From the NCBI GenBank assembly GCA_029962745.1, contig CM057165.1, forward strand, positions 19,753,226 through 19,817,225: a stretch of 64,000 bases of DNA. Direction: 5' to 3'. Shown here one piece after another: positions 35,461-46,179 of the stretch. This DNA is from Echinometra lucunter (lineage: Eukaryota > Echinodermata > Echinoidea > Camarodonta > Echinometridae). Every line of letters begins with the position of its first letter. The first letter of the stretch is position 1. The notes under the pieces are model-generated. The model saw only the letters and a program-made list of their open reading frames with translations, was not told the origin of the DNA and did not search any database. A program made the position numbers and the translations under genes.

Positions 35461-37730
35461 GGATAGTCAACATGAATAACTGCCCTGATAACTGATCAAA
35501 CTCTTATTCCAAGAAAGCTTTGACTTCAGCAGATTTCAACTGATGCCTTTCATGAGGTGGACCAATTCTCTCATTTCTGACACGCTGTGATGCATTGAGA
35601 ATCCAAATGGATACACCTGCAGAACATTCGACAAGGCGCGTTTATCCATTACATACATTAGCGATTATGAAGCAAAAAAATATACTAAAAAAAGTTCAAA
35701 AATAAGATTGATACAATACACCCTGTATGAATTATGGAAGATTGTCAATTTAAAGCCATTTGTCATGTTTTTTGTAAAGCTTTTCTTCCTTCGGTTTTGC
35801 CTGTCGGGTTTTGGTTTGTTTTAAATCCACAGTCTATTGCACATTCCTATTTCATTAGAGAAACATTGGATGAAAATTCCTCTTCCAACCAATTTTTTTT
35901 TTTTCCAAATTCAATTTTTGTTGTTTAAAATGCGAAATTAGTTTTTTCCTGACCAAATCAAGACAGATTACTAGAAAATCTATCATATTTCAACATTTCA
36001 TAAAACAAAAGATCATAAAGGTTAATAAATTCTTCACATCTACAAAACACGATGCCAAAATTTTTAATCCACATGTAGGCTCCAACTCAACAATCAATGA
36101 AATGAATTGAAAATCTAAAAGAGTAAAAAAAGGATATAATACCAAAATAATGCATTTTAGTTAATTGAGCAGCAATTTCATGATTACTATACAAATAGAT
36201 GTCATTAATGCCTTGAGAATTCATTTTGAAATTATCTGTAATCTACTTTTTAAAATTTTACAGGAGGGGCTCTTTAAAATGACATCTATCAATTAGGTTA
36301 TGAAATTAAGAAAAACACCAATTAAAATTATAGCATAAATACTTCAGCAAGTGAAATTTATACAGCTAGTACGATTAAAAAAAAAAAAAATCACTGATAA
36401 AGTGAAAAAAGAGACAAAGAGTTCTTATGATACCTATCAGTTGTACGAATAAAAAGAAATAATTCAGACACTGCTTTAAATTATATTTCCAACATCATCA
36501 ACTACTATTGTAGAAGCAAGTTTGCTGATGTATCTAATTTGAAAAATTTACTAATTAAGTGCAAGTGACTTGTTAAACCATTTAAGTAGATAATACTTAG
36601 AAATAAATTTTGATATTTTAATTAACTGGCCTCAAACCTGCAAAGGATTTGCTAAATGGTGCCCTCTACTGATAAAAAGCTCAGTAACAGCAGAATGGTG
36701 AATGTGTATACATGTTTTGTTGAGAGCCACATACATCTCAATCAATCAAACACTTTTCAATTGAACATCTAGATCTATTTTCTCTAAATTAAGAAAATCT
36801 AAATATGATGGGGGGGGGGGGGGGGGGGGGTTACAATGAGAGTGTAACAGGAGGCATCTTGGAGAGTGACAGTATATCTCAAAGAATATGTGACTCAGTT
36901 AGGTTTAACATTGGAACATTTGAACATTGGAAGCTGCTTCCAATTGCAGCAACTTTTTGACGACAACCCTTGATATTCACGCCTTTGCAAGAAACACTTT
37001 TGAGGTATCTTTAAAATTTCTTCTTTCTCTCTGAAGAAACTTAGAAGGATGTCTTCCTCAAAAAATAAGTAGGGTTATCAATTATTTCTTAGGCATCCTG
37101 AGCGGTCTTCAAATTTTAAAACAAATACTCAGAACAACATCATGTACATCTGTCTTGTGTACAAAAGACCACACACAATCGAGATGGACGTTTAGTGGTT
37201 GCTGCACTGATCTTAACTATCAAGAATGCAATGAGCTCTAGTTCCGAAGGAATATTAGCAACAATTATTTTTGTAGAAGTTATCCCTCTACACAGCCCTG
37301 CATAAAAGTAAGTAATAAACTTGATAATTCTGATAAGAACATTGATTATGCCAATGTCGATGACAAAGATGAGCCGACCACATAAGTACAAGACAATGCT
37401 AAAGTGATCTTGAATTAGATTTGTAGGCATCAGCTTTAGAGGCAAGCTGGGTAAAATTCTACATATGAAATTCATCATAATGACAAACAATCTTATTTTG
37501 AACTACTCTGTAACACCACAGTGTCTTTACATGTTCCATGGAGCTATCAGGCAATTTCAGGAGGGAAAACTGATTAATTTTAAGCTTTAAGAAAACTCTG
37601 TACTGCTATGGGTTAACCTTCTTGAGACGAACTTGACACTGGATATTCGTTACAACTGAGAGCTAAATCTACACTTTCACATTTCATTTCCCTCAATTCA
37701 GGCTACTCTTGCTTTCAAAGATTATGGGCA
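35461..37730. other. AT-rich DNA downstream of RXR (possible long 3' UTR)
   Basis: Low-repeat AT-rich sequence with one 22-base G run at 36810 and a family A/P-like end (CTGCTATGGGTTAA) near 37603. On the minus strand a canonical AATAAA appears near 34067; whether RXR mRNA reaches it cannot be told from sequence. Confidence 0.4.
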
Positions 37731-37734
37731 AAGT

Positions 37735-38340
37735 TCTTTACCAGTGTTTAGACAGAATGCAGATGGGGACATGAACAGAATACTTGAACAAACCATCACA
37801 ACAAAGAGTCAAGTGGAGAGCTCAAAGAGTTCATAATCTCCAAAGTTGCCCTATCGTCAGTTTTGCAGACATCAGGCAACCTCTTCACTGTTGTTGCTTG
37901 GATGAACTTTAGACTGGGACTCCAAGGACGTGAACGGACTCGGAAAAACCATCATGATAAAGAGTCAATTGAAATTTTCAAAGAATTCATAATCCGAGGC
38001 TATCACTGTTGTTGTTGACAGCAGTCAGCTTCTACACTGTTGTTACAATCTCTGGATTGGGGGCTCACAGGGATATGAACAGAGAAATCATCACAATAAA
38101 AAGTAGATTTTAGTTTTTTTAAGAGTTCATAATCTCCTAGATGGTGCTTTCTCTGCTTTTGTAGACATTGGCAAATATCTTTTTCACTGCTCTGAAGACA
38201 AACTGTAGATAGGGACATGAACAGATAAACCATCACAATAAAGAGTCGATTTTAGTTTTCATAGAGTTCATAATCTCCCAAGATCAGGCTCCCGTTGGTT
38301 TTGTAGGACATCAGTCAACCTCTCAACTGTTGTTGGGAGC
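37735..38340 (-). repeat. Four-unit tandem repeat across the RXR stop codon
   Basis: Units about 143-149 bp apart share GACATCAGNCAACCTCTNCACTGTTGTT-like cores at 37867, 38016, 38163 and 38306, and TCATAATCTCC plus CATCACAATAAAGAGTC words in between. The last unit (plus-strand order) contains the final RXR codons and TGA, so the array lies in the start of the 3' UTR. Confidence 0.85.
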
Positions 38341-38573
38341 TTCCAGCATCTCCATGAGGAACGTATCGATGGGCGTGTCTCCGATGAGCTTGAAGAAGAA
38401 GAGGTGCTCCAGGCATTTCAGGCCGATGGAACGCAGGGCAGGCAGTCTGAGGAGCAGCTTGGCGAAGCGGCCCGGTTCTTCCGTGTACTGGTTGCGGCAG
38501 TATTCCTCCAGGGAGGCGTAGACCTTCTCACGGAGTTCCTCCACCTTCTGGACAGAGGTCAAGTTCTTAGCAT
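38323..38573 (-). CDS. RXR: RXR last coding exon: helices 9-12 and stop
   Basis: Completes Asp ([20 protein letters not shown]) and runs through the dimer helix and AF-2 (FLMEMLEAP), ending in a short NNS tail and TGA. The acceptor is TTCCTCAG. The tail differs from the vertebrate ending and lies inside the tandem repeat. Confidence 0.97.
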
Positions 38574-41500
38574 CTGAGGAAACCAAGAGGAACAGTAAAA
38601 AATATTAAAGACACAATTAGATAATAGATGCGATAGAAGCCATACAGGCAGTGACAGGCTTAAGATTAATAAGGGCAGTCAAAGTCAATAGTACTGTCAC
38701 AGCAGCCATTTATTAAGAATTTATGTAAAGAGAAGGAAACTGAAACCATGTGGACAAAATTTTACCTTTGTTGACAAAAGAATTTTTGTTCTGTAAGCTC
38801 AAGATCAGCTGATTGGTTAAAGGAAGTATCGCACCGTTTTAAGTCAGCTGCTCTACAGGTAAAACCAAAGTCCTGATTTTTCACCCGGCACCTGACACTT
38901 CACATGATAACTGTAATACAAACTGGCCTAAAACCCATTCTGCAAACCTAATTTCACATCTTTTACACAATAAAGCCCACAAACGTCACAAAAGCAAATG
39001 TTGGGTTACGTTTGCGACATCATTATTTGTAAATAGTTTTTCTTCATAACACAATAATATGTTCAAATCAGCTATTTACAGTTAAGCCCACCACACACTA
39101 TACGATCTGTCTGCAATCCGATTTTGGAAAAATTTGTTATAGCATTTGAAATGAACATTCAAACAGGTGAAATCTGAATGATCAAAGTTTCAAATATTCC
39201 TATGAATATTAAAATCGAAATTCTAGGTCTTTGTGATCCTCCCTGTAGGAATAAAAGCGGATTTGTGACATTACAGCAGTCTTGCTATCGGCTGCGATTT
39301 GAAGCCGATTTGGCCTTTACACTGAGCCACAAGGCTTGCAGTAAACCAAAACCAAGAGGGAGCAAGTTGGCTCAGTCAGTAAAGCATCTGCCTGTCGAAC
39401 CAAAGATCATGGGTTCGAGTCCAACCCAGGCGGATGACTGAAGCCTACGTTGTGTGTTATCGTGCCCCTCCCCTGTTTCATAGACGCAGGCTATGCCACA
39501 GTGGAAAACACTCCGTCCTTAGGATAGGACATTAAATGGAGGCGTAATGGAGAGTCACCACCTTTGCACGTTAAAGATCCCACTGCACTATTCATATAAG
39601 AGTAGGGGGAAACCCCGGTGTATGTGGTCCACCTGTACACCCCCAATCAGGGATATCGGGAGGAGAGACCGGAGGGTTACAGTGATTCAGTTCTCTTTTC
39701 GCTTCCCAGGCAGAAGTGATGCAAAACCAAATAAAACAATAATAATAAAAATTTTGATTTTGGTATTTCTATCATTATTAGGAAAATCAAATAAGATAAT
39801 TTTACTTTTTTAAAGTTTCATATTTAAAACCAAATGTCATTTGTTCGAAAATCGGGTCGCAGTCAGATCATGTAGTGTGCGGTGGGCTTAAGGAGATACC
39901 CGATGCCTGTCTCTTACCTGGGTTGAAGAGCACGATGGCCCTGAGGCAGCCCAGTTCTGTCTTGTCCATCTTCATCTCTCTCATCTTAGCCACCAGCTCA
40001 GTGAGGACCCTGTCAAAGATGGTACCCACCCCTGCGCTGTGGGCACTGTTGCGATGGACGTGGAGGCCAGTGGCAAGGAGGATCCCGTCCTTCACTTGGA
40101 TGGAACGATGTGAGAAGGCTGCAATCAACAGCTCGTTCCATCCTGAAAGATAAGATAACATTTATTGGTCTCTCGCATGAAAACACAAAAGAAAATAAGT
40201 GAACAAATTGGTTGCATTAAAAAAAACCATAAAAATATAAAGTATAAATAATCAATACATAGAGAAGACAGCAGAAAAAAATTACTCATGGTATACCCAG
40301 TTGTTGGGTGTCCAGACAGGTTGTGTATCCGGACAGTCGATTTTAAACAGCCAATTGAAAAAGTTCACAAGCAAATCCTTTAAATGTTTTGATGATTAGC
40401 ACAAATCAATGCATAGTTTTTGTTTAATCCGAACACAAAAAAGAAGGCTTAATTTTTGTTATGTGTCCGGACACCCAACCCCCCATCCTACTGAAGAGAA
40501 AGATAAGTCAGATGTGATTAACCATAACTACATCTCTAGCCTAATAAATTTAGATGGAACTGCAAAATAATAATGAATTACATAGTGAAGGGATGATTTG
40601 GATCACAGGATGAAGGTTTGGATGTGGTGGCTGGTGTTAAAGAGGACACCATCCCATATCATGATCCTTAATGAAAATGAGCAAATGCCCAACCACCGAA
40701 AATTAATCTTTATCATCATCGCATTACATTATAAGGTGGAAATTATCTTGGTGAAGGACCATGGCACAACAAAATATGTAACTGACCTGCCCTGATCATC
40801 CAGAGGCAGTTCTGTGAAGCGAGGGATTTGCTTGGCCTACTCCATCAGTGTGACAAGTTGTTTGTTGATCAATGAACAAATGACATTTTTAATGTTGCTG
40901 ACCAACAAGATATAGATGAATTTGCTGTGTGGTATTGCCCCACCACACATCAGACAAGAGGTTTCAGCACAGTTGGAGAAAACCAAGCAAGAAGATAATC
41001 CTCTGCACCCACTCTACAATCATGAAGCTGCCAAAAAGAGACTCAAATCTAGACACAGTTTTCTCCATTCAACTGAATTCCTTAATGGCACCGCCCATAG
41101 TCGAAGGATGACCGTATGGACTAATCACCTCCAGTCAGTGCCCCGTAAGATTTCTTATGAACCAAGTGAATTGCTCCCTCCGGGTTCAAGTGAGGCATGG
41201 CCCACCTGGTCACGTCTGAATCGCCTACGAATTGGAACAGGACGATGCAAAGTCCTCATGCAGAAATGGGGCTATAAAAGGGATAAAAAACTACTTGCGA
41301 CTGCGGGGAGAATCAGACGGTGCAACACCTTTGGTCTGCCCCCCTCCTACTAGAGCTATGCAATGTCAATGATCTGGAGGTTTTCATTGCCAAAGCCAGA
41401 TCCTGCGCTCTGCACTGGACAGGACTTGTGTAGTGACTCGAAGAGAAAGAGAAAGAATGTTAGCGTATCTTACCTGCTCTGAGGAGCGTGACCTGATCGT

Positions 41501-44500
41501 CCAGAGGCAGTTCTGTGAAGTGTGGGATTCTCTTGGCCCATTCTACCAGTGTGAAGAGTTGTTTATCGGCAGCTTGGCAAATGTTTGTCACTGGATCACG
41601 CTGTTACCATGAAAAATAACAGGTTAAATTGCTTAATCAATCAACTGAATCTGTGAATTAGGTGTAAACAAGGAACTCACATGCGCAGCGATATGACAAT
41701 AACTTGAACAGATCATGTACAGTCTCTTTTAGAAGATAGAACTTTGTCCTGGTGTTGATGCCCAAACATGACACATGTTTCTTTACTTATATAGTTGTCT
41801 CTTTTAACCAAGGTTTAGCAAAGGTGGGAAAAATGGTAGGAAATCTTTTTCTGAAGCTTTCAGTACCTAAATGGAAGATCTCCAGCAGTTTAAGCCAGGA
41901 TAATGATGGCAAGAAAGTAACAGGATACTTCTCAGGCAAACAGCACTACACCAAAGTAATGTTGCAAGAACCATAACCTTTATTCATCAAACCCAGCTAG
42001 GCCTAGGTGGAAACTACTGTATATATCATATATTTCACAAGGATCTTATTTCATGATTTTTTTTGCAAATCAAGGTGTGTATCAGGAATCTAAAGCCACA
42101 CCAAAATGTTGCCAACATACATACGAAGTAGAAGATCATCCGGGCCTAGGTCAGTACATAGCCGGCCAGTTTGCTACTACCAAAACTAGATCTGATTGAT
42201 CTTGGTGCTGCTAGTAAAGCTAACGTGCATACGAAATACAGCCACCACTGCTTAATAAGTCAAATTTGTTGTCTCTAATCCTACTCTATAGAAAGTTTGC
42301 ACATGTATATCATCAGTGCCCCTAGAATTTCCAGATCACGACAAAACCTTGTATCTCAAAAATGTCAGTGGGATTGTCTTTCCTTCGACATGCTGTGATG
42401 GCTTCATTTTTAGGGTAAGAGAGCTAGAATTTGGACAGGACATCACTTGACTGATTATCTGGAGATTAATATAAAAAAGTGATTTTCGCCACAATTTGAG
42501 ATACAAGGTTTTGTCACCCCAGCAACGATACGGCATACACAGTAAATAGTCCCTTGTCGCTTACTAAGTAACATTATATGAGCAACATTCACAAAATCCA
42601 GGACCTAGGTGACAACTTTGTAAGCCTGAGTTGATCCGGTTCGAAAACCAGTGCTTGATCATCGCGATCGAGCCCCAGTCCTGTTTTGGCTAAGCCGGCG
42701 CATTGATGATAAAGAAATTAATAAGAAAATGACAGTGTCAAAAGACTTTGAAATCTAACTGGTTTAAGACCTACATTTCTTTAGAATCACACGATATTAT
42801 GTTTCAAACCTTAAATCAATGAAATTGATGAAAATTTTATCCCCCCCCCCAAAAAAGATTAAAATGCTCAGAGGTGAGGAAATGAGGACGTACTGTCTTC
42901 CGTCTTATCCACTGATTTGTACTTGTACTTCTAACATTAGCTCTTGTGTGTAGATGAGCATGAGCATGTTGTGTGTGCACGTGTGTATAAAAGGCCATGT
43001 TCGACGGGGAAACCAACGATCTTGCCTACTGAGGCATACAATAATGTGGTGTAGTGACTTCATCGTTATATCATGATCATGACTGTAATGAAAAATAGGC
43101 ATGGCTCTTTTAAAAACCCATTTTTGGTATTCAGAATTCTAAATTTGACGGTTAGTCGACAGTTAGCAGCTTGTGCAATAACCCCAACCAACATCATAAT
43201 ATTTCCATTAAAAACTTGACAATAAAACAGGTAAAAGAATAGTATATTGCTTGTATAGTTGATATAATTCCAAATCATTCCCTCCTACCTCTTCCTGTGA
43301 GGACAGAACAAAGATCCAGGTCAAATGAAGTGAAAGTAACCGCACTTTGCTTTCCATTCTCCGATAACTTCACATCATTTGTTGTCACGAATTTGTTAAT
43401 TCACAAATAAAGCAGTCGTCAAAAGGTGGCGCCAAACCCTGAAGCGCTGAAACCCGGAAGTGCAACGACGTAGTACACTGACATCACGATTGCCGTATGC
43501 AAGCGTGGCACGGAGCACACAGTCATGATTCGAAATCGAACTTGGCCTGAATGATGTCATTCCCAATAAAAAATTTAGTCAGAAGGGCACTAATGAACAA
43601 GCCCTTGCTTGCTGTATGAATATTTTTTCTTTTAATAATATCTGTTCATTTTTCATTCATTTCTCTCTTCATTTTCTCTTTTCAAGACTTGTCATACTTT
43701 GTATAGCTTCCGTTCATTTTTCTTCATGATTATGTGAGTGAGCTCCTTTGCCAGCTCAGCTCATAAGTACAGTTACGGCATGTCAGGGCTGAAATAGTGC
43801 ATTGGCCTCGGATAGTTTTCACTCACATCCGCGTAGAGTGTATATAAATGTGTTTTTCGCCTTGGCTGCTTTCATTTATTATAGCAAGAGTCGATCGGGT
43901 TAGAACAGAAGTAACTCAGTTTGTAGGTCGTGCTTGATGATCAAAAACGACAGTCTGAGCTGAATTCTAGGCATTTTAGCGTAATAACTTGACATCATCA
44001 TACCTTCAAACTTTCAAATGTAAAGATAATTCATGAATTTTAGCCATGATTACACATTTTGGAGAATAATTCTTGAGTTGAAGTTATGTTTCCGAGTAAC
44101 TTTGTCATTGGAAATTTAAACATTCTAGAGACCTTATCGGGCGTGTATACGAGAAATTGAACTTGAAATGTGTCTTCGTTTCCGACTGTACATTCGACTT
44201 ACATGACAACTTTAAGAATATTCTCGACGAAGCCACATTTTTTTCAACAGGAAATACACATTGGAAATCGGGACTTCTTGTTGATTCAGTAAATGCAAGG
44301 TTGATTGTATGTGCTCAATTGTTGGGTGCATTGGTTTGGTCGATTTTAGTGCGTATTCTTGTTGTAATGGAAGTTTATTCCCGGCGCTCAATATTTCAAA
44401 ATATTGAAATCATGGCGCTCGGCTGGAAACCAGAATTTTTTTTTAGTGTTTAGCCCTGCTATTCTAAAGAAATATAGGTCTCAAACCGGCTAAATTTCAA

Positions 44501-45951
44501 AGTCTTTTGACACTGTCACTTTCTTATTTATTTCATCAATGTGCCGGTGTTCGACCGAAGCAAGCCGTCGAGCCCCGGTTTACAAAAAAACCGAAATGAC
44601 TCAGGCCTACAACTTTGCACGTTCTGTCCTGGAGACTTACCGGTGTGTCTACATAGGGCCCATGGTTGGGTTCTACAGCTTGTTCAGCATCCAGAATCTT
44701 TTCTACCGGCATGTCGTTACTTGCCCCACTTGTGCTTTCTACTTGACTGTCCCCAGTGGGTTTGTCCTTGCGTTGCCGCTCCTCTTGTACAGCTACAGAG
44801 ACAGATAAGAGAGCTGGGCCGCATTACATAAAACTTACTATAATAGCAAATTTGCTATTATAGTAACTCTTCATGGAATAATGGATTTTGATTGGCTGTT
44901 GAGCATGGCATGTTGGCATAGTAACTCTTCATGGAATAGTGGAGTTTGATTGGCTGTTGAGCATGGCATGTTGCTCAACCGCCAATCAAAATCCAGTATT
45001 CCTAGAAGAGTTACTATAATAGCAAAGTTGTAAGTTTTTTATGCAACGGGCCCCGGGGGGTGTTTTATAAGGCTGTTTGTAAAGTTACGCATGACTTTAG
45101 GAAAGACTTAAGTATGAAGTGCCTAATGGGGTGCCCAAAGTTTTTCCTGGTGTTTTAACAAAATGTAACTGAATGGCAATAAACATGTTGGTAAACAGTG
45201 ATAATGCTAATCTATGTCTATATTCTACCATAAGCTGACGCGACTTATAATGATTGAGAATCCAGCTACCTTGCCCTATTCAAGTCATTTGTAAAGTCAT
45301 TTGTAACTTTACAGACAGCTTTATGAAACACCCCCAGATAAAACATGTCACTGACTACAAACTACCAGTCAAGTAAACAGTTTCAATTTATCTGTTTTTA
45401 AATGCTATCAAGCAAAAGGGGAATTGGGATCACCACTCTGACATTGAAAACTTTTGCCAGATAACTTAACTACTGCAATTTTTGCTGCAAGATAATTTCC
45501 CAAAGAGCAAAAATACCACACTGTTGATAAGAAACAAAGCGGTATGGAAATTCAGCTGAAATTTCTTGTATACAAAATTTCTGAACTTAAGTATTGACAG
45601 GTGGCCTTTCTGAACAAGTTCTACAACATTCAATTTCTTTTGGGTAAAGCCTAATATAGTTTTGACCATGGACAGTTCACCCTTATACAGAGGCTGCACT
45701 TCAACATGTTTGACTCTATTTCCGACATTTAAAAATTTTGACAACAGGGATAAGTGGATAATATGAATTTAGCTTTCACTGAGCTATATAATGCTGCAAA
45801 AATCATTTCAAAACGGTTCATGTTCCGACATGTCTGAGAAGGCAATACCAGGGGCATCATTATCTAGACTATTGCCATAAATCAGATTGAAATAATTTTT
45901 CTCATGAAACTAATTCACTAAGTGTCTTTCAAACACATCCTTACTGCTCAT

Positions 45952-45991
<40 letters not shown>

Positions 45992-46179
45992 TTTCCTACC
46001 TTCTCTGCGCATGCCCATGCCCAGGCACTTCTGATAGCGGCAATATTGGCACCGATTTCTCTGTCTCTTATCCACCATGCAGCTACGCTCGTCCCGACAC
46101 GTGTACGTGAGGTCTTTCCGTACCGTCCTCTTGAAGAACCCTTTGCAGCCTTCGCAGCTGTAGACTCCATAATGTTTGC
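38323..46179 (-). CDS. RXR: Retinoid X receptor (NR2B), 3' five exons; 5' end outside window
   Basis: Exons 46000-46179, 44641-44792, 41474-41600, 39918-40142 and 38323-38573 (minus strand) join in frame to 311 residues plus stop. RXR binds 9-cis-retinoid-type ligands and DNA hexamer repeats as homodimer or as partner of other nuclear receptors. The product has the P box [10 protein letters not shown] and the second zinc finger, the hinge, and a whole ligand-binding domain: helix 3 ([13 protein letters not shown]), the ligand-contact Arg of [21 protein letters not shown], the dimer helix ([20 protein letters not shown]) and AF-2 helix FLMEMLEAP. Residues equal to human RXRA Arg316, Ala327 and Cys432 are kept, so ligand binding is plausible. 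The first zinc finger and A/B domain were not found to 64000. Introns are about 1.2, 3.0, 1.3 and 1.3 kb. Confidence 0.96.
39082..39891. mobile_element. MITE with TTAA flanks carrying a nested SINE
   Basis: The left end TTAAGCCCACCACACACTAT (39082) and right end GTAGTGTGCGGTGGGCTTAA (39891) are inverted repeats at TTAA. The SINE at 39358-39745 sits inside. The element ends 26 bp from an RXR splice donor, so it is in a transcribed intron. Confidence 0.85.
39358..39745 (+). mobile_element. tRNA-derived SINE, sense copy
   Basis: The tRNA-like head GGGAGCAAGTTGGCTCAGTC has an A-box-like stretch, and GGTTCGAGTCC near 39413 a B box. A 300-bp body and an AATAATAATAAA tail follow. It is antisense to RXR. 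It matches the minus-strand copy at 4905-5283 over its length. Confidence 0.88.
39918..40142 (-). CDS. RXR: RXR exon: ligand-binding domain helices 5-8
   Basis: [20 protein letters not shown], then [19 protein letters not shown], then the [15 protein letters not shown] and [16 protein letters not shown] helices, ending phase 1 before GTAAGA. The donor is 26 bp from the end of an intronic MITE. Confidence 0.97.
40302..40492. mobile_element. MITE, GTTGGGTGTCC ends
   Basis: GTTGGGTGTCCAGACA near the left and TGTCCGGACACCCAAC near the right are inverted; the left arm is repeated in part (GTATCCGGACAG). Confidence 0.6.
40786..40882 (-). pseudogene. RXR: Decayed duplicate of the RXR helix 3-4 exon
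   Basis: About 80% identical, by eye, to 41474-41575 over about 80 bases, including CAGAGGCAGTTCTGTGAAG. Read in the exon's frame it gives KQLVTLME, then a TAG where the real exon has the Trp codon of VEWAK, then [15 protein letters not shown]. The upstream part of the exon and the donor side are lost. It lies in the intron after the intact exon in transcription order. It is a dead exon copy rather than an alternative exon. Confidence 0.8.
40917..41432 (+). mobile_element. Non-LTR retrotransposon (LINE) ORF2 C-terminal fragment, frameshifted
   Basis: The frame 40916-41353 ends in [20 protein letters not shown], the RLRTGxGR segment that follows reverse transcriptase and fingers in many LINE ORF2 proteins. 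A +/- frame change near 41335 then leads to [20 protein letters not shown] and a stop at about 41432. The start is truncated. It is antisense to RXR and lies between the dead exon copy and the intact exon. The family name was not resolved. Confidence 0.7.
41474..41600 (-). CDS. RXR: RXR exon: ligand-binding domain helices 3-4
   Basis: [20 protein letters not shown] and [20 protein letters not shown], ending RAG in phase 1 before GTAAGA. A decayed copy of this exon lies about 590 bp downstream at 40786-40882. Confidence 0.97.
42335..42522. mobile_element. MITE with CAAAACCTTGTATCTCAAA ends
   Basis: The left arm at about 42342-42360 is an exact inverted partner of TTTGAGATACAAGGTTTTG at about 42497-42515. 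Its interior is about 140 bp. Confidence 0.7.
42690..42762 (+). repeat. Inverted-repeat partner of 44478-44545
   Basis: The core GACAGTGTCAAAAGACTTTG and about 70 flanking bases, with a GCCGGCGCATTGATG end, match 44478-44545 in reverse complement. Both lie in the same RXR intron, about 1.7 kb apart, so the intron RNA could fold back. Confidence 0.75.
44478..44545 (-). repeat. Inverted-repeat partner of 42690-42762
   Basis: Reads CAAAGTCTTTTGACACTGTC and then CATCAATGTGCCGG, about 95 bp from the RXR hinge-exon donor. Confidence 0.75.
44641..44792 (-). CDS. RXR: RXR exon: hinge and start of ligand-binding domain
   Basis: Begins by completing Ala (AVQEERQR, the T/A-box region) and continues through a variable Ser/Thr/Asp linker to [13 protein letters not shown] and YVDTP, ending phase 0 at GTAAGT. 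The frame and the EKILDAE helix 1 motif fix it as RXR. No start methionine is needed because it is internal. Confidence 0.95.
44814..45055. mobile_element. Foldback MITE beside the RXR hinge exon
   Basis: The left arm GGGCCGCATTACATAAAACT and ACTATAATAGCAAATTTGCT pair with the right arm ACTATAATAGCAAAGTTGTA..AACGGGCCC. The interior ATGGATTTTGATTGGCTGTTGAGCATGG unit is repeated directly and then inverted. It starts about 22 bp from the exon's acceptor. Confidence 0.75.
45056..45338. mobile_element. MITE family C, uninterrupted copy
   Basis: The ends GGGGGTGTTTTATAAGGCTG and ACAGCTTTATGAAACACCCCC are inverted. The interior aligns with the two halves of 4501-5433. It abuts the preceding foldback element. 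Confidence 0.8.
45955..45988. repeat. (TC)n microsatellite by an RXR donor
   Basis: Dinucleotide repeat ending about 11 bp before the exon at 46000; on the RXR strand the intron starts GTAGGAAAGGAAAG then (GA)n. Confidence 0.9.
46000..46179 (-). CDS. RXR: RXR exon: DNA-binding domain, second part
   Basis: Starts after a TGTGCACAG acceptor with two bases of a Gly codon ([16 protein letters not shown]), and ends ..GMRREG at donor GTAGGA, phase 1. It holds the last Cys pair of zinc finger 1 (CEGC), the D box and zinc finger 2 (CRDERSC..CQYC). A GA repeat begins about 10 bp into the next intron. Confidence 0.97.

Noticed and set aside
39358..39430. A tRNA gene
   Set aside because: The A and B boxes fit a tRNA head, but it continues into a repeated SINE body and lacks a proper acceptor-stem pairing.
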